NCBI GenBank assembly: GCA_964469055.1
Contig: CAYXXN010000020.1
Location: 1-25,343, forward strand
Direction: 5' to 3'
From: CAYXXN01 sp964469055
GTDB taxonomy: Bacteria; Acidobacteriota; Thermoanaerobaculia; Multivoradales; JAHEKO01
Length of the DNA stretch: 25,343 nucleotides
Position numbers and translations under genes: made by a program. Numbering within the stretch: the first letter of the stretch is position 1; the number at the start of each line of letters is the position of its first letter. The notes under the pieces are model-generated. The model saw only the letters and a program-made list of their open reading frames with translations, did no database searches and was not told the DNA's origin. Positions 15,790 through 23,457 of the stretch are shown piece after piece.

Positions 15790-17859
15790 CTGCGGCTGAC
15801 GCCGGCGACGCCGCTCACCCAGCTTCGAGGGGTGGGACCTGCACGCGCCCGCGAGCTCGCGCGCGCCGGCTTCCGAACCATCGAGGACCTGCTCTATCAC
15901 CTACCGCTGCGTTACGAAGACCGGCGTAAGGTGCACCTCGCGGCGGAGATCGCCAGCGAGGGAGGTACGACGCTGGTCGGTCGGCTGCGGGAGCTGGCCG
16001 ACGTGCGCATCCCGCGGCGGAACCTCGCCATGGTCCGGGGTTGGTTCGACGACGACAGCGGGAGCCTCCGCGTGCTGTGGTTCAATCGCCCGTACCTGCG
16101 CCGGCAGGTCGTGGAGGGGACCGTCTACCTCCTGCACGGCCACGTACGCCGACGAGGGGAGAGCTGGGAGCTGGTCAATCCAACCTGCGAGGCGGCAGAG
16201 CAGGCCGCCCTGCACGGCGGTCGCATCGTCCCCGTCTATCCGGCGATCGGCAAGCTGGGGCCGATCGGTCTGCGGCACCTGATGGATCGAGTCTTGGCGG
16301 ATCTGGATGCGTCGTCCCTCGGTGCGGACCCACTGCCGCCGCGCGTGCGGGCCCGGTATCGCCTGCCTGCCCTTGCGGATTCCCTGACCGCGGTCCACCG
16401 GCCGACGGATGCGGAGGACGTCGAGCGGCTCAACGCTCGCCGCAGCTCGGCGCACCTGCGACTGATCTACGGTGAGCTCCTGGAGCTGCAGGTGGAGCTG
16501 GCCCTGCTGCGCTCCGGAGAGATCCGGCACCGCAAGCAGCACACCTACCGGGTGGACGATGCCCTGCGCGACGTGGTGCGGGGCGTCTTGCCCTTCAAAC
16601 TCACGGCAGCTCAGAAGCGGGTGCTCAAGGAAATCGTCGACGACCTGCTGTCGGTCCATCCGATGCTTCGCCTGCTGCAGGGCGATGTCGGCAGCGGCAA
16701 GACGATCGTCGCCGCCTTGGCCTTGGTGGTGGCAGCGGAGAACGGCCTGCAGGGCGCTTTCATGGCTCCGACCGAGATTCTCGCCGAGCAGCAGCATCGC
16801 AGCCTCGACCGGCTCCTGGGCGACCGCTATCGGGTCGCCTTGCTCACCGGCTCGCGGCGCTCGGCGGCGCTCGCGGACCTGGCCGCCGGCCACGCCCAGA
16901 TCGCCGTCGGCACCCACGCCCTGATTCAGGAGGGAGTCTCCTTCGACCGGCTCGGCCTGGTGGTGATCGACGAGCAGCAGCGCTTCGGTGTGGCGCAGCG
17001 TGAGCTGCTGCAGCGCAAGGGAGACCGCCCGGACGTGCTGGTGATGACGGCGACCCCGATCCCGCGCTCGCTCGCCCTGACCGTGTACGGCGATCTGGCC
17101 CTGTCGGTGCTCGACGAGCTGCCGCCGGGACGCACGCCGGTGGCGACGCGCGTGGTCCCGGAGACCCGGCGCGCCGAGGTCTACGAGTGGCTGCGGCGCG
17201 AGCTCGACGGCGGGGCGCAGGCTTACGTCGTCTTCCCACTGATCGAAGGGAGCCAGCAGGTGCAGGCGGCGTCGATCGACGAGATGGGCGAGCGCGTGCG
17301 GCGCTACCTGGCGCCGCGCCGCTCGGCCGTGCTGCACGGTCGCACCCCGCCTGAGGAGCGCGAGACGCTGCTCGCGGACTTCGCCAGCGGGCGGATCCGG
17401 GCCTTGGTCGCCACCACGGTGATCGAGGTCGGGATCGACGTCCCGAACGCCACGCTGATGGTGATCGACAGCGCCGAACGCTTCGGGCTCGCCCAGCTGC
17501 ATCAGCTGCGGGGTCGCGTCGGACGAGGGAGCGCCCCCTCGACTTGCGTCGCCCTGCACGGGACGCTGAGCGAGGAAGGAGAGCGCCGGCTGCGGGTCTT
17601 CGCCGAGACGACCGACGGCTTCCACATCGCCGAGGCGGATCTCGAGATCCGCGGACCCGGCGACCTGCTCGGCACGCGCCAGTCGGGCCTGCCGATGTTC
17701 CGGGTGGCCAACATCGTGACGGACCGCGAGTGGCTGGAGCGCGCGCGAAACGACGCTCACGAGCTGCTCGCGGAGGCCCCCCGCGAGGAGCTGCTGGGCC
17801 TGCTCGCACGCCTCGGCCCCGAGGCCCTGTCCCGTTACGATCGCTTCGCGGGCGGCTGA
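15790..17859 (+). CDS. recG: ATP-dependent DNA helicase RecG (start codon uncertain)
   Basis: Branched-DNA helicase that remodels stalled forks and Holliday junctions. The N-terminal wedge region reads LTQLRGVGPARARELARAGFRTIEDLLYHLPLRYEDR, then an OB-fold wedge. The helicase core has Walker A GDVGSGKT (about 298-305), the DEAD-box-like DEQQRFGV (about 394-401; usually DEQHRFGV), TATPIPRSLALTVYGDLA and QLRGRVGRG. The frame contains no ATG, GTG or TTG between a GTG deep inside the preceding gene (15643) and a GTG at 15832, which would cut off the conserved LTQLRG. I set the start at CTG 15790, giving 689 residues, the normal length. A frameshift near 15760-15790 is a real alternative. It lies 14 bases before the glycosyltransferase gene. 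Confidence 0.93.
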   Translation: MRLTPATPLTQLRGVGPARARELARAGFRTIEDLLYHLPLRYEDRRKVHLAAEIASEGGTTLVGRLRELADVRIPRRNLAMVRGWFDDDSGSLRVLWFNRPYLRRQVVEGTVYLLHGHVRRRGESWELVNPTCEAAEQAALHGGRIVPVYPAIGKLGPIGLRHLMDRVLADLDASSLGADPLPPRVRARYRLPALADSLTAVHRPTDAEDVERLNARRSSAHLRLIYGELLELQVELALLRSGEIRHRKQHTYRVDDALRDVVRGVLPFKLTAAQKRVLKEIVDDLLSVHPMLRLLQGDVGSGKTIVAALALVVAAENGLQGAFMAPTEILAEQQHRSLDRLLGDRYRVALLTGSRRSAALADLAAGHAQIAVGTHALIQEGVSFDRLGLVVIDEQQRFGVAQRELLQRKGDRPDVLVMTATPIPRSLALTVYGDLALSVLDELPPGRTPVATRVVPETRRAEVYEWLRRELDGGAQAYVVFPLIEGSQQVQAASIDEMGERVRRYLAPRRSAVLHGRTPPEERETLLADFASGRIRALVATTVIEVGIDVPNATLMVIDSAERFGLAQLHQLRGRVGRGSAPSTCVALHGTLSEEGERRLRVFAETTDGFHIAEADLEIRGPGDLLGTRQSGLPMFRVANIVTDREWLERARNDAHELLAEAPREELLGLLARLGPEALSRYDRFAGG

Positions 17860-17873
17860 GTCCGCTCCTCGCC

Positions 17874-19055
17874 ATGGACCCACAACCGCTGCGCATCCTG
17901 CTGGTCGCCAACACTCTGCCGCCCGCCGACTTGTCGGGTGTCGGCGAGCAAGTCGTGCAGCTCGCCAACGGTCTACGGGAGACCGGCCACGAGGTCGTCG
18001 TGCTGGGCCGCGGTGCGGGCGCCGCCGCCCGGCCCAAGCTGTTCTTCCCACTCGCCGTCCTCGCGCCTTTCCTGCGTGCGCTGCGACGCTGGCGCCCCCA
18101 CGTCGTCCAGGTCCATGAGTCCGACGGCGCGCTGGCCGCGTTGGCGACGGCGGTCCTCGCGCCCCTGCTCGAACCGCGACCGGTCGTAGCGGCCCTACTG
18201 CAGGTGAGCTATGTGGAGGAGAGGCGGTCGGTCCGTCCGTTGATCGCCGCCGGCCGCGTGCTCGGCCGGCCAGGTGTCGTCGAGCGGTGTTTTCGCTGGT
18301 TCAAGGCCCCGTTGCAGGTGCTCCTGGGTTGGCTCACGGCTTCGGTCGCCGACGTCGTGCTGGCGCCGAGCGAAGCAACCGCCCGCGAGTTGGCACGCGA
18401 CTACGGCCTCGGGGACGTCGGGTTGCTCCCCAACGTCAGCGGCGCCCTCGCCGCGGAGCCGGCGTCCCTGCCGCGTCTGCCACCGCCCGCCGGGTTCTGG
18501 CTGTTCCTCGGGCGGCTGCGCATCCGCAAGGGCGTCGAGGTCCTGCTGGAGGCCCTGCGGCTGCTCGGCGGCGAGGCGGCGCAGGTCGAGCTGTGGATCG
18601 CCGGTGACGGTGAGCATCGGCGCTCGCTGGAACGCACCACTCGACAGCTCGGGCTGGAGGAACGGGTGCGCTTCCTGGGCCGCTGCGATCGGGCCGCCGT
18701 GCGGGGGCTGCTCACACACTGCCGGGCCCTCGTCGTGCCCTCGATCTACGAAGGCATGCCGCTGGTGGTGCTCGAGGCGATGGCGGCGGGGGCCGCGGTC
18801 GTGGCGAGCGCGGTGAGTGGCATCCCCGAGGTCGTGCAGGATAGAGTCACTGGCTGGCTCGTGCCGGCGGAGGACCCGCGGGCTCTCGCCGCCGCCCTGA
18901 CAGAGGCCGCCGATCGTGCGGAAGCGGCTCGCCGCGGGGAGGCCGGGAGGCGTCGGCTCGAGGAACGATACCGGCCGGCGGCCGCGGTCAGCGCCTGGCG
19001 GCGAGCCCTGGCCCCCCACCTGTCTCCGTCGCGGCACTCGGAAACCAACCCATGA
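17874..19055 (+). CDS. GT4-family glycosyltransferase
   Basis: A 393-residue GT-B fold retaining glycosyltransferase that probably moves a sugar from a nucleotide sugar to a lipid or glycan acceptor at the inner face of the membrane. The N-terminal half starts RILLVANTLPPADLSGVGEQV (7-27), with the glycine-rich acceptor loop. The C-terminal half has FLGRLRIRKGVEVLLEAL (211-228), IAGDGEHRR (242-250) and the E-x7-E motif in YEGMPLVVLEAMAAG (Glu293, Glu301). Hydrophobic patches at 58-70 and 145-160 may touch the membrane. The ATG at 17874 is chosen because the first Rossmann strand follows at once. Its stop overlaps the next ATG as ATGA. Donor and acceptor are unknown. Confidence 0.88.
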   Translation: MDPQPLRILLVANTLPPADLSGVGEQVVQLANGLRETGHEVVVLGRGAGAAARPKLFFPLAVLAPFLRALRRWRPHVVQVHESDGALAALATAVLAPLLEPRPVVAALLQVSYVEERRSVRPLIAAGRVLGRPGVVERCFRWFKAPLQVLLGWLTASVADVVLAPSEATARELARDYGLGDVGLLPNVSGALAAEPASLPRLPPPAGFWLFLGRLRIRKGVEVLLEALRLLGGEAAQVELWIAGDGEHRRSLERTTRQLGLEERVRFLGRCDRAAVRGLLTHCRALVVPSIYEGMPLVVLEAMAAGAAVVASAVSGIPEVVQDRVTGWLVPAEDPRALAAALTEAADRAEAARRGEAGRRRLEERYRPAAAVSAWRRALAPHLSPSRHSETNP

Positions 19056-19531
19056 TGGGACGCGCTCTGCTGGTCGTCGGCTGGCTCGGCACGGCCGGCT
19101 TCGTCGCGGCCGCCGTCGTCGGCTACCGTCTGCCCGGCGCCGGCCTGGCGAACCACCTCCTACTGGGGCTCGTCGCCTCGCTCCTGCTCTTGTTCTCGCA
19201 CTGCTGGATCCTGTTCTACCTGATCGGCACCGGCAGGGCGGTGAAGGATGCCGTGCGCGAGCACGGCCTGTCGGAGGATCTGGTGGCCGCGACCCGACGC
19301 TTCAAGCACCAGTCCAACCCCTGGATGCTCCTCGCCATGCTCCTCGCGATGGCCACGTTCATCGTCGGCGGTGGGGTGCAGACCCAGGTCGTGAGCACGT
19401 GGGTGCACCACGGCCTGTTCCTCGCCGCCCTCGCGGCACAGCTCTTCACCCTGGGGATCGAGCACCGGGTGCTGGGCGCCAACCATCGATTGCTCAGCGA
19501 CGTGGATCGCCAGCTGCGCCGGGCCGCCTGA
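19052..19531 (+). CDS. Small four-helix membrane protein, unknown function
   Basis: A 159-residue protein I cannot name. Four probable transmembrane helices: about 5-25, 35-59, 90-110 and 117-137. A charged loop (about 60-88, GTGRAVKDAVREHGL...RRFKHQSNP) joins helices 2 and 3, and the C-terminus is basic. Histidines are placed in or next to helices 2 and 4 (His35, His50, His119, His120, His138), which recalls four-helix b-type cytochromes or quinone-site proteins, but no known family motif is visible. Its ATG overlaps the glycosyltransferase stop (ATGA), so the two products are likely made together. It is followed by a 51-base gap with a 12-base palindrome at 19530-19541 and then trpS. Confidence 0.65.
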   Translation: MMGRALLVVGWLGTAGFVAAAVVGYRLPGAGLANHLLLGLVASLLLLFSHCWILFYLIGTGRAVKDAVREHGLSEDLVAATRRFKHQSNPWMLLAMLLAMATFIVGGGVQTQVVSTWVHHGLFLAALAAQLFTLGIEHRVLGANHRLLSDVDRQLRRAA

Positions 19532-19582
19532 GCGGCCGCTCGGCCTGGGCGCTCGCCGCCGCGACAACGTCAGGGGAGACGC

Positions 19583-20626
19583 GTGGACGCGCATCGACAG
19601 GAGGTCGGATCGAGCCGAGAAGTGGTGCTCTCCGGCATGCGACCGACCGGTCCGCTCCACCTCGGGAACTATTTCGGCGCGCTCAAGAACTGGGTGGCTC
19701 TCCAGGACCGTTACGAGTGCTTCTACTGCGTCGTCGACTGGCACGCCCTGACCACCGACTACGCCGAGCCCGACGACATCGCCGAGAACTCCCTGCAGGT
19801 TCTCGCGGACTGGCTCGCCTGCGGCCTCGACCCAGGGCGCGCGACGCTCTTCCTGCAGTCCTGGGTCGCGGCCCACGCCGAGCTCCACCTGCTGCTCTCG
19901 ATGATCACGCCCCTGGGGTGGCTCGAGCGGGTTCCCACCTACAAGGAGCAGCTGCGGGCCCTGGCCGGCCGCGACCTTTCGACGTACGGTTTCCTGGGTT
20001 ATCCCGTCCTGCAGACCGCGGACATCCTGCTCTACCGCGCCGCGCTGGTGCCGGTGGGCGAGGACCAGGCCAGCCATCTCGAGCTGTCGCGCGAGATCGC
20101 CCGGCGCTTCAACGGCCTCTACGGCGACGTCTTCCCCGAGCCCAAGGCGCTCTTCACCCCGACCCCGAAAGTGCCGGGCCTCGACGGCCAGAAGATGTCG
20201 AAGTCCTACGGCAACACCATCAACCTCGCCGATCCCCCGGACCTCATTCGTCAGAAGTGCATGGGCATGTTCACCGACCCGACGCGGGTGCGGCGCAGCG
20301 ATCCCGGCCACCCCGACACCTGCAACCTCTTCCAGTTCCACCGGCTGATCTCGAGCGCCGACCTCCAGGAACGGGTGGATCGCGAGTGCCGGCTGGCCCA
20401 GATCGGCTGCGTCGACGACAAGAAGCTCATCGCCGAGCAGCTGATCGAGTTCCTGCGGCCGATGCGCGAGCGACGCGAGCAGCTGTTGCGCGACCGCTCG
20501 ACCCTGCTCGAAGTATTGCGCGAGGGATCGCGCAAGGCGGGGGAGCGGGCCGCGGTGACGATGGAGGCCGTGCGGGGCGTGTTGGGGCTCGACTACGGGC
20601 GCCTGCTCGAGAGAGCAGGGCGTTGA
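19583..20626 (+). CDS. trpS: Tryptophan-tRNA ligase
   Basis: Class Ic aminoacyl-tRNA synthetase charging tRNA-Trp in the cytoplasm. The 347-residue length is usual for bacteria. The HIGH-like motif is PTGPLHLGN (21-29), the tryptophan/ATP site includes VGEDQASHLELSREIARRFN (158-177), and the second signature is KMSKS (204-208). The GTG start is supported by AGGGGAG about 7 bases upstream; the MDAHRQEVGSS leader is a little longer than needed, but no closer good start is seen. It opens the tight trpS-scpA-scpB-rluB-cmk cluster, a gene order found in several deltaproteobacterial and related genomes. scpA begins 2 bases after its stop. No T-box or trp leader peptide is visible. Confidence 0.97.
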   Translation: MDAHRQEVGSSREVVLSGMRPTGPLHLGNYFGALKNWVALQDRYECFYCVVDWHALTTDYAEPDDIAENSLQVLADWLACGLDPGRATLFLQSWVAAHAELHLLLSMITPLGWLERVPTYKEQLRALAGRDLSTYGFLGYPVLQTADILLYRAALVPVGEDQASHLELSREIARRFNGLYGDVFPEPKALFTPTPKVPGLDGQKMSKSYGNTINLADPPDLIRQKCMGMFTDPTRVRRSDPGHPDTCNLFQFHRLISSADLQERVDRECRLAQIGCVDDKKLIAEQLIEFLRPMRERREQLLRDRSTLLEVLREGSRKAGERAAVTMEAVRGVLGLDYGRLLERAGR

Positions 20627-20628
20627 CG

Positions 20629-21414
20629 ATGGAAACGGTACCCGCGAGCGCGCTGCCAGCGTCCTGGCGCGTCCAATTGCCGGAGTTCGAGGGCCCGCTC
20701 GATCTGCTGCTGCACTTGGTCCGTGTCAACGAGGTCGAGATCACCGACATCCCGATCGCCCGCATCTGCGACCAGTTCCACGAGACGCTGCGGTTGATGG
20801 AGGAGATGAACCTCGACATCGCCGCGGAGTACGTGTACGAGGCCGCACAGCTGATCTACCTGAAGTCGCGCCTCGTCCTGCCCCAAGGACGGCGCGAGGA
20901 TGGGGAGCCGGCGGAGGATCCCCGCCAGGAGCTCGTGCGGCGACTGCTGGAATATCGCCGTCTGAAGGAAGCCGCCCAGTCGCTGGCCGAGATCCACGCC
21001 CTGCGCCGCGAGATGTGGCCCACGCCGCACCGCCCGCTGCCGGGCAGCGAGACGGACGAGGGCATCGACCTCGCCGAGGTGTCGCTCTACGACTTGCTGG
21101 GAGCGCTGAAGAGCGCCCTAGCCCGCTACGATCGCGAGCACCCCGAACCCTGGTCGGTTCCGCTCGAGCGCTACTCCGTGCGCGATCAGTTGGAACGGCT
21201 GCTGGGCGAGCTGGACGGCGCCCGACCGTTCGACCTGGTCGCGGATCTGCGGGCGCGCCGCTCGCGGGCCGAGGTGGTGGCCGCCTTCCTCGCCGTCTTG
21301 GAGCTTGCCCGCCTCGCGCTCGTGCGCTTGCACCAGACCGCCACCGGCGCGATCCTGCTCCATCGCACCGAGCGACAGCTCGACGCGCAGGACCTGGAGG
21401 CCCTCGAGGGATGA
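20629..21414 (+). CDS. scpA: Segregation and condensation protein A
   Basis: Kleisin subunit that bridges the SMC heads and binds ScpB for chromosome compaction and segregation. The 261-residue protein has the ScpA N-terminal signature PEFEGPLDLLLHLVRVNEVEITD (about 17-39), the helix NLDIAAEYVYEAAQLIYLKSR (about 60-80) that contacts the SMC neck, a variable charged middle, and a C-terminal winged helix (about 205-255, RAEVVAAFLAVLELARLALV). The frame is open for over 1.7 kb upstream, antisense-like to trpS, but the ATG at 20629, 2 bases after trpS, gives the family N-terminus. Its stop overlaps the scpB ATG (ATGA). Confidence 0.95.
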   Translation: METVPASALPASWRVQLPEFEGPLDLLLHLVRVNEVEITDIPIARICDQFHETLRLMEEMNLDIAAEYVYEAAQLIYLKSRLVLPQGRREDGEPAEDPRQELVRRLLEYRRLKEAAQSLAEIHALRREMWPTPHRPLPGSETDEGIDLAEVSLYDLLGALKSALARYDREHPEPWSVPLERYSVRDQLERLLGELDGARPFDLVADLRARRSRAEVVAAFLAVLELARLALVRLHQTATGAILLHRTERQLDAQDLEALEG

Positions 21415-21989
21415 CTGAGCCCGCGGAAATGCAGGCTGCCCTGGAAGCGATTCTGTTCATGGCACGAGAGCCCCTGGCCCGCGACAAGCTCCTCGAGGTG
21501 TTCGAGCCCGGGGAGCGGGAGGAGGCGCGGGCGGCGCTCGAGGCCCTCCTGACCCGCTACCGGCAGGCCCCGGAGCGCGGCATCCTGGCCGAGCAGGTGG
21601 CGGGAGGGATCCGCCTCGTGACGCGGCCCGATCTCGCCCACTATCTGCGGCGTGCCCTCGAGGTCGCGGGGCGGGCCAGGCTGTCGATGGCGGCCCTCGA
21701 GACGCTGGCCATCGTCGCCTACCGCCAGCCGGTGACGGCGCCGGAGATCCAGGAGCTGCGCGGGGTGAACTCGAAGTCGGCCTTGAGCACGCTGCTCGAG
21801 CACCGGCTGATCCGGCTGGCCGGCCGGCGACCGGTGGTGGGACAGCCGTTCCTCTACCGCACGACGAACGAGTTCCTCGCCCAGTTCGGGCTGGATCGGC
21901 TGGAGGATCTGCCACCGCTGGCCGAGTTCGAAGAGGCGCTGGGCATCGAGCTGGGCGAGGATGGAGCTGTGGTGGAGGCCCGTACGTGA
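21411..21989 (+). CDS. scpB: Segregation and condensation protein B
   Basis: ScpB dimer of tandem winged helices that binds the ScpA kleisin and completes the SMC-ScpAB complex. The 192-residue product has QAALEAILFMAREPLARDKL (7-26), GGIRLVTRPDLAHYLRRAL (about 65-83), and the strongest signature, LETLAIVAYRQPVTAPEIQELRGVNS (about 98-123). VGQPFLYRTTNEFLAQFGL (about 143-161) follows in the second winged helix. The ATG overlaps the scpA stop as ATGA, and its own TGA overlaps the GTG of the next gene as GTGA, so three products are likely coupled. A long open frame upstream is not part of the protein. Confidence 0.96.
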   Translation: MTEPAEMQAALEAILFMAREPLARDKLLEVFEPGEREEARAALEALLTRYRQAPERGILAEQVAGGIRLVTRPDLAHYLRRALEVAGRARLSMAALETLAIVAYRQPVTAPEIQELRGVNSKSALSTLLEHRLIRLAGRRPVVGQPFLYRTTNEFLAQFGLDRLEDLPPLAEFEEALGIELGEDGAVVEART

Positions 21990-22738
21990 GCGCGGAACGC
22001 CTCCAGAAGCTCCTGGCCCAGGCGGGCGTCGCCTCACGGCGGGCCGCCGAGGACCTGATCCGGGCCGGGCGGGTGACGATCAACGGGCAGGTGGCGTCGC
22101 TCGGCGACAAAGCCGATCCGGGAAAGGACGCCGTGAAGGTGGACGGCCGGCGCGTCCCTCTCGTAGCCCCCTGCACCTACCTGCTGCTGAACAAGCCCAG
22201 TGGTTACATCACGACGCGCTCGGATCCGGAGGGGCGTCCGACGGTCTACGAGCTGCTGCCGGAAGGTTGGCGCAGACGCGTGGCGCCGGTCGGTCGGCTC
22301 GACTTCCAGAGCGAGGGGCTGCTCCTGTTGACCAACGACGGCGAGCTGGCGCAGCGGGTCTCGCACCCGCGGTACGGCTGCACGAAACTCTATCGGGTGA
22401 AGGTGAAGGGGCAGCCCAGCGAGGAGGGCCTGGTGCGGCTGCGGGCAGGCATCGTTCTCGAAGGCCGGCGCACGGCGCCGGCGCGGATCGACAGGGCGCT
22501 CACTCGCGGCCCGGCGGGCAACGCCTGGCTCACCGTCGAGCTGCACGAGGGCCGCACGCGCCAGATCCGCGAGATGTTCTTCCGCATCGGTCATCCCGTC
22601 CTCAAGTTGCGGCGGGTCGCCATCGGTCCGCTTTCCGATCGGCGACTGGCGCTCGGCAGTTTCCGCGAGCTGACCCCCGAGGAGGTCGAGGCGCTGCGCT
22701 CCGGGCGGCGGCCGCGGCGCCCGCGACGCCGTGGCTGA
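21986..22738 (+). CDS. rluB: 23S rRNA pseudouridine synthase, RsuA/RluB/E/F family (RluB-like)
   Basis: Converts a uridine to pseudouridine in rRNA; RluB acts at 23S position 2605 in E. coli. The 250-residue protein has an N-terminal S4 RNA-binding domain (about 3-50, ERLQKLLAQAGVASRRAAEDLI) and the catalytic domain with LLLNKPSGYITT (66-77) and the catalytic Asp106 in VGRLDFQSEGLLLLTNDGEL. ELHEGRTRQIREMF and GHPVLKLRRVAIGP are the later family motifs. The C-terminus is short and arginine-rich (RRPRRPRRRG). Start is GTG in GTGA with the scpB stop; placement after scpAB is the common position for the RluB branch, though RsuA-like specificity cannot be excluded. Confidence 0.92.
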   Translation: MSAERLQKLLAQAGVASRRAAEDLIRAGRVTINGQVASLGDKADPGKDAVKVDGRRVPLVAPCTYLLLNKPSGYITTRSDPEGRPTVYELLPEGWRRRVAPVGRLDFQSEGLLLLTNDGELAQRVSHPRYGCTKLYRVKVKGQPSEEGLVRLRAGIVLEGRRTAPARIDRALTRGPAGNAWLTVELHEGRTRQIREMFFRIGHPVLKLRRVAIGPLSDRRLALGSFRELTPEEVEALRSGRRPRRPRRRG

Positions 22739-23429
22739 GAATCGAGCAGCGCCCTTGATCGTCGCCATCGACGGCCCCTCTGGGGTCGGCAAGTCCTCGG
22801 CGGCCCGCCTCCTGGCGCGCCGCCTCGGCGTGCCCTTCCTCTCGACCGGGGCTATGTATCGGGCGGCCGGGCTGGCGGCTCTGGAAGAGGGCGTCGACGT
22901 CGAGGATCTCGAGGCGGTGACTCGCCTGGTCGACCGGCTGCAGTTGGAGCTCGTGCTGGAGGAGAGCGGAGACCTGGCCGTCCGGCTGGCTGGCCGGGAC
23001 CCCGGCGAGCGCCTGCGAGCGCCGGCGGTCAGCGACATCACCTCGCGGCTCTCGACCTACCCGGTCGTGCGGTTGGCGCTCCTCGAACGCCAGCGGCAGG
23101 CCGCGGCCCAGCAGGGCGCGGTGGTGGAGGGTCGCGACGTCGGCACGGTCGTCTTCCCCGAGACGCCGTTCAAGTTCTTTCTCGACGCCGAGCCCGCCGT
23201 TCGCGCCGAGCGCCGCTGGCGCCAGCTGCAGGCAAAAGGGGAGGAGGCGCCCGATCTCGCCGAGGTCGAGGCAGCGGAGCGCGACCGCGATCGACGGGAC
23301 GCGACCCGCGCGACCTCGCCGTTGCGTGCCGACGCCAGTTACGTCCGTTTCGACACCGGCCGCCTCGGGCTGGAGGAGGTCGTCGAGCAGATGGCCGCGA
23401 TCGTCTCCCGCCGTCGCGAGGAGCCGTGA
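22731..23429 (+). CDS. cmk: Cytidylate kinase
   Basis: Phosphorylates CMP and dCMP to the diphosphates with ATP in the cytoplasm. The 232-residue protein has the P-loop GPSGVGKSS (15-23), LSTGAMYRA (37-45, the CMP-binding start), a middle lid/CMP region, SDITSRLSTYPVVR (about 101-114), the signature VVEGRDVGTVVFPETPFKFFLDA (about 124-146) and the LID helix with RDRRDATRATSPLR (about 185-198). Its GTG start overlaps the end of rluB by 8 bases, continuing the coupled cluster. rpsA and lytB often follow cmk in other genomes, but here queG does. Confidence 0.95.
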   Translation: MAENRAAPLIVAIDGPSGVGKSSAARLLARRLGVPFLSTGAMYRAAGLAALEEGVDVEDLEAVTRLVDRLQLELVLEESGDLAVRLAGRDPGERLRAPAVSDITSRLSTYPVVRLALLERQRQAAAQQGAVVEGRDVGTVVFPETPFKFFLDAEPAVRAERRWRQLQAKGEEAPDLAEVEAAERDRDRRDATRATSPLRADASYVRFDTGRLGLEEVVEQMAAIVSRRREEP

Positions 23430-23457
23430 CCGGCCGCGGACCGGGCGAAGGACGGAC

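Noticed and set aside
15901..18051. A 716-codon open frame on the minus strand opposite recG
   Set aside because: It lies antisense to a fully supported gene, its product is low in recognisable motifs and biased to Arg/His/Gln/Asp as expected for a shadow frame in very GC-rich DNA.
19522..19545. Palindrome GAGCGGCCGCTC and a nearby GGCCG/CGGCC hairpin as a terminator before trpS
   Set aside because: No T-run follows and short GC palindromes are common at this composition.
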